From assembly GCA_037178625.1 (NCBI GenBank), contig CM074134.1:1240001-1304000 (forward strand): DNA of 64,000 nucleotides, read 5' to 3'. The notes below the pieces were generated by a model. The model was not told the origin of the DNA and did no database searches. It saw nothing but the letters and a program-made list of their open reading frames with translations. Shown here one piece after another: positions 20,856 through 30,645 of the stretch. Within the stretch, counting starts at the first letter, position 1; every line of letters starts with the position of its first letter. A program made the position numbers and the translations under genes. This DNA is from Skeletonema tropicum. Its lineage: Eukaryota > Bacillariophyta > Thalassiosirophyceae > Thalassiosirales > Thalassiosiraceae.

Positions 20856-21437
20856 CGTGTATGCGTGTCTACCTATCTCTCCTTCATTGCATCACCTAAG
20901 GAGCAGGTGCTGTATTATGAGCAGATCAAAGCGTTGATGGATAAGCTGATCGTGGGAGGGTTTCCCAAGCCTCAGAGTCTCCTCGGAATCGCCAGAAAAG
21001 ACATTTTTAGGGTAGAGGGTTTTGCCCGCATAATTGCCCTCTTCTGTTAATAGAGCACATTATTTTTCCGAACAAAAGTAGAGGGCGTACCCCCTTTATT
21101 ACCGACCGACTTCGGCGAGTTTTTTGGTACTGAAAAGAAAGAAAAGTTAAGAAACGAGAAACAATAGTTACTGTGTGTCTTTTCTTTCTCTCAAAAAGTA
21201 AAGAAAGTTAGGGGGCAGGGCGTGTACCCTCATAGGTACTTCGTTCTTGTGTTTCTTTTCAGATGTGTGTCTTATTTTCGGAATGAAGTTTTGCAAAGTT
21301 TAAGCGATTATTGACAAGAAAGGGAACCAAGAAAGCTCTCCTGCACTCCTTCCCACCCTCGACAGCGAGACGATGGTAAAATGCCTGCGAAGTACTCCTA
21401 ACCAAATAGGAGTACTACCTGCACTGACACAAATAGC
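20856..21437. other. Divergent promoter region, purine-rich
   Basis: Between the minus-strand PP1-motif gene and the plus-strand giant gene. It contains purine runs (AAGAAAGAAAAGTTAAGAAA near 21138) and two GTACC-rich patches (about 21088 and 21222). No gene supported. Confidence 0.4.
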
Positions 21438-24400
21438 ATGGCATCAAGGCAGTCGAGAAGCCTGAGGGCTATTCGCCAACGAAAGGGAAGCGCTGCGGAG
21501 ACTTCATCATCACAAAATCAGACAAAAACAACCACGTCTCCAATGGGATCTTCCTCACAGCAGCCTGGCGCTGGCGCTCCTCAAATGCGATCGCCTCCGC
21601 AGAAAATGCAACGCCAGCAGCAAATCCAAAGTCGTCAGCCACCCCCAGGTATGCCTAACTCGCAGCAGATATCATCACCTCCGAGAACGCAACGCCCTCC
21701 TTTGCAACAGCAGAGGTCTCCTCAACAATCGACTGGCCAGCCTTCCTATCAACAGATGCCGGCTGCCTCTCAACAGATGGCGGCTGCCTCTCGCCCACCA
21801 CAGTCACCTCAAAGTCAACAACCTCCAGATATGGACCAACTGCGTATGCTTGCTTATCAGCAGAGACAACAGAAACGACGTAATCGAGTCATCACTCCAA
21901 GCATGTTGAAAGCTCGCCCAGTCGAGATCAAGCAAAATGTTGTCATGAGATCCAAACACAAAAGTTCTGCGGGAAGTGTAACCTCAGACACATCTTATCG
22001 GAGCGATGTGACAGAGAAGGCTACCAACTTGAAGGCTAGAATGAGGAAGAAGGCTCTTAATATTGAAAGATTAGACACGCTGGAGAGTGTGGAGACATTT
22101 GAGAGTTTGAAGAACGATGCAGAGAACAAAATGGCACTGGCCAATGCTATGTTAGCCGAAGCGACTGAGGCAAAGAAAAAGGCCCAGTCGGAGATAGCCG
22201 AGGAGAAGGAACGTTTGAAGGCTGCTGAAGAAGAGCGTGAGAAGGCCCATCAGGATGAGCTGGAGATGCAGAAGCTTGTTAAGGCTCAGGCGGCCGAGGA
22301 CAGGAAGCGTTATGAGGCTATTGAGAAGAAACTTGCCGCAGAAACTGAAGAGAAACGTAAGGCTCACGAAGAGGCTGAAGAGAGGATTGCAATGTTGGAG
22401 GCCGAACAAAAGAGACTTGACCAAGAGCACAAGGCCGCACTGGCCGAAGCTCAGAAACAAGCCAAACTCGCTGCCGAAGAAGAGAAGCTCCGTCAAGACC
22501 TCGAGAAACAAAGGTTGCAGCTGGAGGAAAAGCTGCGTATTGCTTCTTTGAAAGAAGAGGAAGAGAGTCAGAATCTAGAGGCTGAAGAAAAACGTCAGGC
22601 TCAAGAAGAGGCCGTAGAGAGAATTAAAATTATGGAGGTGGAACAAAAGAGACTTGACCAAGAGCACAAGGCCGCATTGGCGGAAGCTCAGAGACAAGCC
22701 AGGATCGCTGCTGAAGAAGAGAAGCATCGTCTTGAAGTCCAGCAACAGAAAGAATTGTTAGAGGAGCAGCTGCGCATTGAAGTTGAACGGCATGAAGAGA
22801 TTGCTAAGGCTACAAAGAAGAGATTCTTTAAACTTTCTGCTGCTGAAGCTGATGAAAAAAGGAAGGCTCAGGCAGATGCAGCCGAAAGAATTGGAATATT
22901 TGAGGCAAAACAAAGACGTCTTGATCAAGAACACAAGGCAGCCTTGGCGGAAGCTCAGAGACTAACCAAGATTGCTGCAGATGAAGAGAAAAGTCGCTTA
23001 GAGGTTGAGCAACAGAAGTTGCAGCTGGAAGAGAAAATGCAGAATGAACTTATACGATACGCAAAGATTGCTGCAGAAGAGGAAGAGTGGCGTTTGAAAG
23101 CGGCAGAAACGGGACGTAAACTTGAAGAGGAGATGTATAGGCAGGCTCAAATTGCTGCAGATGAAGGAATGAAACGATTGGAAGCCGAAAGCAAGAGGTT
23201 AGAACTCGAAGATGAAGCACAAAAACAAGCTCAGATCGCTGTAGCTGAAGGAAAGAAACGTTTGGAAGCCGAACAAATGCGCGTAAAACTGGAAACCCGA
23301 CTACTTGAACTAGAAAGTGAAATGAGAGCTGTTCAACAGGAAAAGGAATCTCGCAAGTGGTATGATGTGAGGCGTTTGGGCGGCGGAAAACAAGCCGCTG
23401 AAGCTGAGAAGATTAAATCAGCCCTAAACAAACTGACCTTGGAAGAGGCTGACAACAAGGGAAAACCTGACACTCATTCTTATAGTGGTTTCTTTGTGAG
23501 CGAAGGTGTATCTGACTGCAGTTCTGAGGAGGAGGGTGACAGCATCCTTCCAAAATCATCACCGCAAGAAGAAGTGGAGGAGGAGGGCGACATCATCCTT
23601 TCAAAATCATCACTGCAAGAAGAAGTGGAGGAAGAGGAAGAGGAGGACGACGAAGGCGACCTGCAAGAAGCAGTGGAGGTAGAGATGCCAGATAGCCAAG
23701 AGTCAAACATCTTAGACACCATTGAAGACTCCCGGATGCTACCTGGCGACAACTCGGTAAGCAATGAAATGAAAAGCAAGTTGATCGGGAGCACTTCATT
23801 TGATGTTAGTAGACTTACTGTGCGCCATCAAGTAAGCCGGGAAAGTCCTAGTGTTTACAGTACCCCTATCATCCCAAGTTTGTCGAAGAAGGCGAAAAAA
23901 CAGCTTCCAACCAAGTCGGAGGTGCCAAATAGCCAAGAGTCAAACAACTTAAACACCATTGCCCCTGTCAAGTCAAGTTTGTCAAAGAAGGCAACAAAAC
24001 AGCTTCCAACCAAGGGAACCCCAACCAAGGCGGAAGTGCCAGATAGCCAAGCGTCAAACAACTTAGACACCATCAAAGACTCATGGACTCGACCTGACGA
24101 CAAGTCGGAAACCAATGAAATGAAAAGCAAGTTGATCGGGAGCACTTCATTTGATGTTGGTAGACTTGCTGTGCGCAAACAGGTAAGCCGCGAAAGTCCT
24201 AGTGTTTACAGTACCCCAATCATCTCAATGAAGAAATCGTTTGGATTGAAGTCTCTTTGGTCAAAGAGTGCAAATATGGAGCTAGATTCCGTGAAAGAAG
24301 AGCCAGAGCACAAAAGTAGTCACGACGGCAGTACAAGTGGCACGAGTGAGTTAGTGTCAGAAACTATTCGTGAACTGGCAACCGAACAGGGTTGCGAGTT

Positions 24401-26951
24401 GTCAGAAGTGGAGAGTGAAGATCTAAAGGTGCTGGATCAAGCATGCCTGCAAGTGGAGGAAAAGATTGAACTAACTAAGAAAGAAATTCGTGAAGCTTCC
24501 TCGCAAGCATCATTAGCAGGATCTTTTTCCAAGGATAAAGTCAAGAAGGGCAATGATAACAAGTCGGTGCCTCGTCTTGAACAGCTTGAGCTTGAATTGA
24601 AGGAATTATTCAAGGAGATCGCAAAGAAGAAAGACGAAGCAGTTCGACTCTTGAACGACTCTAAGAGTGAATCAAAGAGTTACAGTTCGTATGGCCATGC
24701 CATTCAAAGGGGAGCCGCAAAGGCCGAAGAGGAGAAGGATGGAATGGAATACTTCGGGACTATTAATGAGCATGAGGAATTCAAAAACACCGAAACTCCA
24801 GCGAGAATGAGCGAATATCAAATGGAAGAAGGTATCGAAGTGATGCCTACGCTAAGTGACACTGAAGTGATTTCTGTAAATACACCCTTATCCATTGACG
24901 AATCGGCTTTTGCACTCCAAGCCACTTTGCCACAAAGTAAGCTATCTTTCGCAAAAAAGAATTCTCTGAAGGAAGGAAAGAAGACGATCCGAAATGTGGA
25001 TGAACGCAAGAAGGCCCAACAGGATGATGCTGAGAACAAAATGGCACTGGCCAATGCTATGTTAGCCGAAGCGACTGAGGCAAAGAAAAAGGCCCAGTTG
25101 GAGATAGCCGAGGAGAAGGAACGTTTGAAGGCTGCTGAAGAAGAGCGTAAGAAGGCCCATCAGGATGAGCTGGAGATGCAGAAGCTTGTAAAGGCTCAGG
25201 CGGTTGAAGAAAGGAAGCGTTATGAGGCTATTGAGAAGAAACTTGCCGCTGAAGCTGAAGAGAAGCGTAAGGCTCACGCAGAGGCTGAAGAGAGGATTGC
25301 AATTTTGGAGGCCGAACAAAAGAGACTTGATCAAGAGCACAAGGCCGCACTTGCCGAAGCTCAGAAACAAGCCAAGATCGCTGCGGATGAGAAGCATAAG
25401 GCTCGCGCAGAGGCTGAAGAGAGGATTGCAATCTTGGAGGCCGAACAAAAGAGACTTGACCAAGAGCACAAGGACGCATTGGCGGAAGCTCAGATGCAAG
25501 CCGAGATCGCTGCGAATCAGATAAATGAATTTGTTGAAGTTGAAAACGATTATGATCCAGATGAAGTGGTACCTGAGCAGTATGACCCTGCATATGATGA
25601 GGAGTTTGCTGCTCAAGATGCAATGGCTTATGAAGAGGAAGATGTTGATGAATTTGTGGAAAGAACAAGTCTACCCGACAAGTTCATAGAGATTCCAGCT
25701 AGGCATGTTCCAGTGAGACGAGTTCAATCAAAAGGGGCAGCGATTCCAATTGATGATTACCCAAGAACAAAACAGGTATCAATTCAAGTTGATAATATCC
25801 CAAGAACAAATGATCGGATGAAACAGCAAGTGATGAGTCCTCGCGTGAAGGGTCCTCGTCAAACCGTCTCTCCAGAAAAGGCATCTTTCTTGGAAAGGGC
25901 GGCGTTCTTAAGTACCCACGCCTGCACGGGTGGTAGCCAGGCAGTATTCGCTTGCGGAGATCCTTGCGGCGAAAACAAAAAAGACATCAATGAGAGTTAT
26001 AATCCCCTTGAGCTAGAGCGAGCTAGGATGGATGAGAACTCCATGAAGTACTACGACCCCAAATCTGCTCCGCCACGATCAATAATTCGCAATGCAAAAT
26101 ATGATTATTCACAGGTCGAACAGGATCGCATCACAAGGGCTTATGTGAATGCAGGAGAGAAAAATGCACAGGAAGATAACGAAGTCCTCGAGTATTCAGC
26201 AAGTAGGCAGCCAAGAAAGTATTCAGCAAGTAGGCAGCCAAGAAAGAAGTCAAAGAAAAGAGTTCAGTACGATGAGATCATGAGTGTTGATGGTAGATAT
26301 GTAAATGCAAGCGAACACGCCAAAGAACGGAGGGATCGAGAGCGAGTACCACGAAACCTTGAACTCACGCCTAGGGCGCGGACGCCCCGCGGTGGTCGTC
26401 AAGAGGCATGGAAGGAGGGAGTGGCTAGTCCTCGAGAAGATAGATGGGGCGAAGAAGTTGATCGTCCTCGAGAGAGTAGGGGAGAGGAATGGGATCGTCC
26501 TCGAGAGAGTAGGACGCCCCGTAGTGGTCACCAAGAGGCATGGAGGGAGGAAGTGGCCAGTCCTCGAGAGGACAGGTGGGGAGAAGAAGTGGCTCGTCCT
26601 CGAGAGAGTAGGACGCCCCGTAGTGGTCACCAAGAGGCATGGAGGGAGGAAGTGGCCAGTCCTCGAGAGGACAGGTGGGGAGAAGAAGTGGCTCGTCCTC
26701 GAGAGAGTAGGACGCCCCGTAGTGGTCACCAAGAGGCATGGAGGGAGGAAGTGGCTCGTCCTCGAGAGGACAGGTGGGGGGAAGAAGTGGCTCGTCCTCG
26801 AGAGCGTAGGGGAGAGGAATGGGGCCGTCCTCGGGAAGATAGAGTATATAGAGAAGAAATGTCCAGGCATCCCAAAAAGAAAGGATTCGGTAAGAAGATG
26901 TTTGGTGGAATGAAGAAGCTTACTAAAGCAAGGATCGTCTATGAGGATTGA
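21438..26951 (+). CDS. Giant (1837 aa) coiled-coil protein with internal duplications, function unknown
   Basis: One uninterrupted frame. Residues about 15-150 are Gln/Pro/Ser-rich and disordered. Residues about 218-635 form a long Ala/Glu/Lys heptad coiled coil built of repeats like RLDQEHKAALAEAQ. An acidic linker follows. Residues about 780-811 and 895-926 are a direct duplication (KLIGSTSFDV...VSRESPSVYSTPI). Residues about 1188-1360 are a second coiled-coil block whose DNA (from 25024) is nearly identical to that at 22114, pointing to recent duplication or gene conversion. The C-terminus (about 1635-1798) has 33-residue repeats (RTPRSGHQEAWREE...PRE), then a basic tail (KKKGFGKKMFGGMKKLTK). 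There is no signal peptide or transmembrane helix. A cytoskeletal or scaffold role is possible but unproven. Confidence 0.8.
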   Translation: MASRQSRSLRAIRQRKGSAAETSSSQNQTKTTTSPMGSSSQQPGAGAPQMRSPPQKMQRQQQIQSRQPPPGMPNSQQISSPPRTQRPPLQQQRSPQQSTGQPSYQQMPAASQQMAAASRPPQSPQSQQPPDMDQLRMLAYQQRQQKRRNRVITPSMLKARPVEIKQNVVMRSKHKSSAGSVTSDTSYRSDVTEKATNLKARMRKKALNIERLDTLESVETFESLKNDAENKMALANAMLAEATEAKKKAQSEIAEEKERLKAAEEEREKAHQDELEMQKLVKAQAAEDRKRYEAIEKKLAAETEEKRKAHEEAEERIAMLEAEQKRLDQEHKAALAEAQKQAKLAAEEEKLRQDLEKQRLQLEEKLRIASLKEEEESQNLEAEEKRQAQEEAVERIKIMEVEQKRLDQEHKAALAEAQRQARIAAEEEKHRLEVQQQKELLEEQLRIEVERHEEIAKATKKRFFKLSAAEADEKRKAQADAAERIGIFEAKQRRLDQEHKAALAEAQRLTKIAADEEKSRLEVEQQKLQLEEKMQNELIRYAKIAAEEEEWRLKAAETGRKLEEEMYRQAQIAADEGMKRLEAESKRLELEDEAQKQAQIAVAEGKKRLEAEQMRVKLETRLLELESEMRAVQQEKESRKWYDVRRLGGGKQAAEAEKIKSALNKLTLEEADNKGKPDTHSYSGFFVSEGVSDCSSEEEGDSILPKSSPQEEVEEEGDIILSKSSLQEEVEEEEEEDDEGDLQEAVEVEMPDSQESNILDTIEDSRMLPGDNSVSNEMKSKLIGSTSFDVSRLTVRHQVSRESPSVYSTPIIPSLSKKAKKQLPTKSEVPNSQESNNLNTIAPVKSSLSKKATKQLPTKGTPTKAEVPDSQASNNLDTIKDSWTRPDDKSETNEMKSKLIGSTSFDVGRLAVRKQVSRESPSVYSTPIISMKKSFGLKSLWSKSANMELDSVKEEPEHKSSHDGSTSGTSELVSETIRELATEQGCELSEVESEDLKVLDQACLQVEEKIELTKKEIREASSQASLAGSFSKDKVKKGNDNKSVPRLEQLELELKELFKEIAKKKDEAVRLLNDSKSESKSYSSYGHAIQRGAAKAEEEKDGMEYFGTINEHEEFKNTETPARMSEYQMEEGIEVMPTLSDTEVISVNTPLSIDESAFALQATLPQSKLSFAKKNSLKEGKKTIRNVDERKKAQQDDAENKMALANAMLAEATEAKKKAQLEIAEEKERLKAAEEERKKAHQDELEMQKLVKAQAVEERKRYEAIEKKLAAEAEEKRKAHAEAEERIAILEAEQKRLDQEHKAALAEAQKQAKIAADEKHKARAEAEERIAILEAEQKRLDQEHKDALAEAQMQAEIAANQINEFVEVENDYDPDEVVPEQYDPAYDEEFAAQDAMAYEEEDVDEFVERTSLPDKFIEIPARHVPVRRVQSKGAAIPIDDYPRTKQVSIQVDNIPRTNDRMKQQVMSPRVKGPRQTVSPEKASFLERAAFLSTHACTGGSQAVFACGDPCGENKKDINESYNPLELERARMDENSMKYYDPKSAPPRSIIRNAKYDYSQVEQDRITRAYVNAGEKNAQEDNEVLEYSASRQPRKYSASRQPRKKSKKRVQYDEIMSVDGRYVNASEHAKERRDRERVPRNLELTPRARTPRGGRQEAWKEGVASPREDRWGEEVDRPRESRGEEWDRPRESRTPRSGHQEAWREEVASPREDRWGEEVARPRESRTPRSGHQEAWREEVASPREDRWGEEVARPRESRTPRSGHQEAWREEVARPREDRWGEEVARPRERRGEEWGRPREDRVYREEMSRHPKKKGFGKKMFGGMKKLTKARIVYED
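26377..26830 (+). repeat. 99-bp in-frame tandem repeats in the giant coiled-coil gene
   Basis: Units beginning AGGACGCCCCGTAGTGGTCA start at 26511, 26610 and 26709, exactly 99 bp (33 codons) apart. A more diverged unit lies upstream near 26377 and partial units (CGTCCTCGAGAGAG) follow to about 26830. A separate 27-bp duplication (YSASRQPRK twice) lies near 26193-26246. Confidence 0.85.
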
Positions 26952-27068
26952 AGTAAATGTAAATAAAAGTGAGTAGGTATCGTAGGAGTAAGATAAATAA
27001 TTAAGTGGTTACATCTCAACAATTACTTTATACACATTTTGTTTACAACCAATGCAGTCATCATTTCA

Positions 27069-29408
27069 TCAATCGTCGCTGTCTGTGACACTGTTATCAA
27101 TTTCAACGTTCGTGTCATCGTTGGAGTCGGAATTGTCGTCTCCAGTGTTCCCCCAATATCCAAATCGTGGACGCCAATGTCGCTTCCCACCATGAAACCT
27201 TCTCCTTTCTTTCTCCAATTCATCCCTCTCGGCTGCCAATGTATCCGACGCCTCCTTTGTCATTGAGTACCATGCAACTACACCAACACCTTCACTTAAC
27301 AAATTGATTCGATCCATATCCAACCTTTTCTTCTCCCGTTCCACTGTCAATATATCTTCATTTAACGATTGAACTTTATCTTGGAACTCTTTCTCGGCAC
27401 GCATGCGCTGCTGCTTGATTAATATGGAACGCTGATGATGGATGCGTCGAGCGGCAGTGCGGCGAATGTTGGATAATACTCGAAGGAGGTGGAGTTTACG
27501 CCGTTCCTTCTTCATTCCCATGTTGGCTGATTTCGCACTGCTGCTTCGAATATTTCCAACCCTTTGTCGCAACGAAGATACAACCCGTTTCCAAACAAAA
27601 TTCAACGATCTTGTCGCATATATCAAATACCGCAAGGAGCCCATTCCCGCATCCTTACATTCAATGGCATATCGCGAACGTGTTGCTGCACGAACTACCA
27701 CACATTGACAGGTGAAGAATAAGGCAAGGAAAGAGGTCTGGAATGCCTCCATAGTTCGATACATAGCTCCACGCTTCTTTTGTTGTTGTTGTTGCAACTG
27801 TTGCTTTGCAAACAAATGATTCCAGCAACTCTTCCAAATCGACGCCGCCTTACTTATACACGACTTTGCACAATATTCCTCTTTGCCATCATTCAACAGT
27901 ATGTCCAATACGGCAAGCATGGAATAAAATACAACGGCACACGATAGAAAAATTGATGTTGCCATGTGTGCAAATGGAGCCAGTGCCAATGATGCAAATG
28001 GGGTAGTTTCATCTGGTGGGAGGGGTAGGTGAGTTGTTGCTAGGAATCTTTGTATTCTCATTGGTGACCGAGAGGTTGCGGTGGAGGTATCATTGCTGAC
28101 ACGTAGCGCAATGGCAGTAGTCGTTACAGCTGGTGGAGGTATCGGCGCTGTTGCAAGTGAAACCATGCGGTGTAAACTTTTCAACTGAGTAGACAAATCT
28201 TGAGGCTCTGCCATTGCCTTTGATGTAGAATCACCACCACTGTCGCCATTGATTTGCATGTCATACCCATCATTGTTGCCGTCACCTCCCTCTCCGCCAC
28301 GATCTGTTGTCACGACCCTATCATTGTTCACGGGAGGACCACTGTTATTACTCGTACCACTAATACTTGCAGATGCCTCAATGTTATCGTTACTACCCCC
28401 ATCCACACTCTCTGAATCTCCTTCAACGCTGCCGTCATTGGTTAAATAATCATCATCACTACTTTTCTCCATGGCGTCAGTAGTCGTCGAAGTAGCGGAA
28501 GAAGAACGAGATGTCTCAATCAAGTGTAGAATGTCATTCTTATCTTGTTCCATTGCTTCCATGTTAATGACAAACTCATCTTGCTTCTTTTTTTGTCTCA
28601 ATCGTTCTTCCAACAATGCCCTCTGAAATGCTTCATTGGTAATCAAAAAATGTTTCTTGTCCTTACTTTTTGTAGTAGGCTCCAATGCATTCATAGTCTG
28701 CTGTGGCTGTTGTTGCTGCTGCGGTTGATCCAATTGCCCCTCTGCCCCCCGAGGAGACTGAGTACGCAATTTATTCTGTTCTTCGATCCTCTTATTCTGG
28801 AAAATATCTGCAACCCTGTTCACCACGTCATCGTTATCTGCCATGAACACATTGGTATCCTCCTCATCCTCGTCCTTCATGTTCTTCTTGTCTTTACTGT
28901 CATTCTTCATCATCCTTTGCTTCTCATTCCTCATCACCCTCAACTGCTGTTCCAATCTCGCCCGGTGAAATTCCTCCACAGATTGTGATTTCAATTCCTC
29001 CGGGCTACGATATTTGGGTAATAACAGCGAAAGAAGATAGTTTTCCTCTTCTTTATTATTATCATTATTATTTTTGCCACTCTTTTGATTCTTCGATTTT
29101 CGAGAGTAAATTATGTCGTCGTCGTCATCATTGGTGTGATTGTTGGGTGTGACTCCATAGGGATGTAAAAAGTTGTCAAAGAAGAGGTGCATTGCTGTAT
29201 TATCAGTATTGGGGCTACTACGAGCATTGACTGCCCTACTGATAAATGGCAATGGCGCTATTGCTATTCTCGTTGATGTCTTTTTATAATGCTGTAAATT
29301 CTGCTGATGGGTTGTCGCTGGGTGCGTCAGAAGACAGTGCGATGGTGCCACAAGCACCGCCGCTACCAGGAACAACAGTGGAGGTAAATAAAACGAGATA
29401 GAAATCAT
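27069..29408 (-). CDS. Secretory-pathway or plastid-entering membrane protein, function unknown
   Basis: A single 779-residue frame starting with a strong signal peptide (MISISFYLPPLLFLVAAVLV, cleavage likely near SHC-L). There is no clear A-F plastid junction. Residues about 85-400 are low complexity: Asp/Asn runs, Lys/Glu helices (RLEQQLRVMRNEKQRMMKN), a Gln patch, and Ser/Gly/Asp stretches. A hydrophobic helix at about residues 476-505 (HMATSIFLSCAVVFYSMLAV) and a second at about 553-570 (FQTSFLALFFTCQCVVV) suggest two membrane spans. A basic coiled coil follows (about 640-720), with an acidic tail. Not recognised; it may be lineage-restricted. Confidence 0.7.
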   Translation of the reverse strand: MISISFYLPPLLFLVAAVLVAPSHCLLTHPATTHQQNLQHYKKTSTRIAIAPLPFISRAVNARSSPNTDNTAMHLFFDNFLHPYGVTPNNHTNDDDDDIIYSRKSKNQKSGKNNNDNNKEEENYLLSLLLPKYRSPEELKSQSVEEFHRARLEQQLRVMRNEKQRMMKNDSKDKKNMKDEDEEDTNVFMADNDDVVNRVADIFQNKRIEEQNKLRTQSPRGAEGQLDQPQQQQQPQQTMNALEPTTKSKDKKHFLITNEAFQRALLEERLRQKKKQDEFVINMEAMEQDKNDILHLIETSRSSSATSTTTDAMEKSSDDDYLTNDGSVEGDSESVDGGSNDNIEASASISGTSNNSGPPVNNDRVVTTDRGGEGGDGNNDGYDMQINGDSGGDSTSKAMAEPQDLSTQLKSLHRMVSLATAPIPPPAVTTTAIALRVSNDTSTATSRSPMRIQRFLATTHLPLPPDETTPFASLALAPFAHMATSIFLSCAVVFYSMLAVLDILLNDGKEEYCAKSCISKAASIWKSCWNHLFAKQQLQQQQQKKRGAMYRTMEAFQTSFLALFFTCQCVVVRAATRSRYAIECKDAGMGSLRYLIYATRSLNFVWKRVVSSLRQRVGNIRSSSAKSANMGMKKERRKLHLLRVLSNIRRTAARRIHHQRSILIKQQRMRAEKEFQDKVQSLNEDILTVEREKKRLDMDRINLLSEGVGVVAWYSMTKEASDTLAAERDELEKERRRFHGGKRHWRPRFGYWGNTGDDNSDSNDDTNVEIDNSVTDSDD

Positions 29409-30254
29409 TTTTTCTCATTGATTGCGTTCAAGCATGTAATTACATAGACTACTCAGTTTGAGCTGCATATTCGAGATTGAAAAGTAGTGGCATTTTATTT
29501 GCCATGCATCGGATTCCAGTCAGCGGAATTTGATTTTTTGAAGCATCATCTTCCCCAGCCAGTTCTTCCTTTTGTCGGGGAGGAGGGCGCTTATCATTGG
29601 CGTTGCCCTCGTAGGGCCATAAAAATACATACCCGTAAATAATCAATTTATACCCGTATATTGATCAAAAACACCAGATTACCTCTCCTCAAACCAGACT
29701 TTCTTACGGGCACGCCCGCATGCCCGATACCCGGTCACGCTGATTCACCGCGCTAGTAAATCGCGATTTTATGCTAGCTCCTATGTGCGTTATTTTTTAC
29801 CTTAAGTTAGCTACCGTACCCTTACACAAGCTACCGTACATCAAAAAACCATCATGACCATGGCATCCGACAGCGTAGACGCCGTCGCCTATATCTCAGC
29901 TAATACCAAGTCCCTAATTAAGTTTGATAGATTCAATCGCTTCTATTAATATGTAATGACAAGATTATTTGGTCAGAACATTAGTAATTACAACGAGAGG
30001 CCCTTCGGATAGGGGGTCAAATGTTGTGATGATGCGTCGAATTTTGACCGCAAGGCAGTGCATCGAGAGACTTTGGGGGTGGCTGTGGCAATGATACTCG
30101 GTCGGTATACTCTAATAAATATATTGTATCTGTCAGCCGAGTACCATCGCTGTAGAGAACCTCGAAAATCCTTTCAAAGGACCGACAGGCTGTTGAAATT
30201 CGGCGTCGTCATCTGTGTGTTGAAAATGCGCTCTAGCTCTCTCAATATTGCTTA
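29409..30254. other. Intergenic region, possible decayed sequence
   Basis: No gene supported. It holds a GC-rich patch GGGCACGCCCGCATGCCCGA near 29707, a twice-used AGCTACCGTAC (about 29807 and 29829), and a 31-codon frame at 29854-29949 starting MTMASDSVDAVAYI. A plus-strand frame at 30058-30288 ends DHGLAGINRF; see the inverted repeat entry. Confidence 0.35.
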
Positions 30255-30329
30255 TGATCACGGTTTAGCTGGCATAAATCGCTTCTAATGATATTGAACA
30301 AGCGATTTATGCCAGGCAAACCGTGATCA
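30255..30329. repeat. 30-bp inverted repeat with 15-nt loop
   Basis: The left arm 30255-30284 (starts TGATCACGGTTT) and right arm 30300-30329 (ends AAACCGTGATCA) are reverse complements at 28 of 30 positions. The intervening loop is 15 nt. Both strands encode a similar peptide: DHGLAGINRF on plus and DHGLPGINRLF on minus. It could be a hairpin, or the joint of an inverted duplication of a gene end. Confidence 0.85.
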
Positions 30330-30645
30330 CAAGCACTTCCTAAGGTACTAGAGTACGCCGAATGATCATCATGGAGGTGGTGTTTTGTGCGGTGGAGTGC
30401 CGATAAAATGGAAAATGGTTGATTTCGTATGTAGGCATGTAGATAAGCCCTAATATCATCTGACTTTACCGTACCACCACTTTCACTCAAAATCGCGCTA
30501 TGAATCAGCGTGCGGTGTTCGTCCAAGAGAGCGTTGTGAATCAGTCTTGTCTTGGGGCACGACATGACACCAAGGCATATGCACGTATTTGCCAGCTAAC
30601 AGCAACAGAACACCCGAGCGCTCCTCTTCTACCTGCTGCCTTCCA

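Noticed and set aside
22152..25616. Leu/Phe-rich minus-strand frames resembling membrane proteins
   Set aside because: Antisense of Lys/Glu codons in the coiled coil of the giant gene; both copies mirror its duplication.
26250..26870. 206-residue minus-strand repeat frame and overlapping plus-strand 202-residue frame
   Set aside because: Other-frame readings of the 99-bp coding repeats.
29854..29949. 31-codon frame MTMASDSVDAVAYI as the start of a retroelement gag
   Set aside because: Too short, and no LTR, primer-binding site or downstream pol is visible.
30242..30565. 107-residue minus-strand frame upstream of the LRR gene
   Set aside because: It looks somewhat protein-like, but half of it lies in the inverted repeat and I see no family; reported only with the hairpin.
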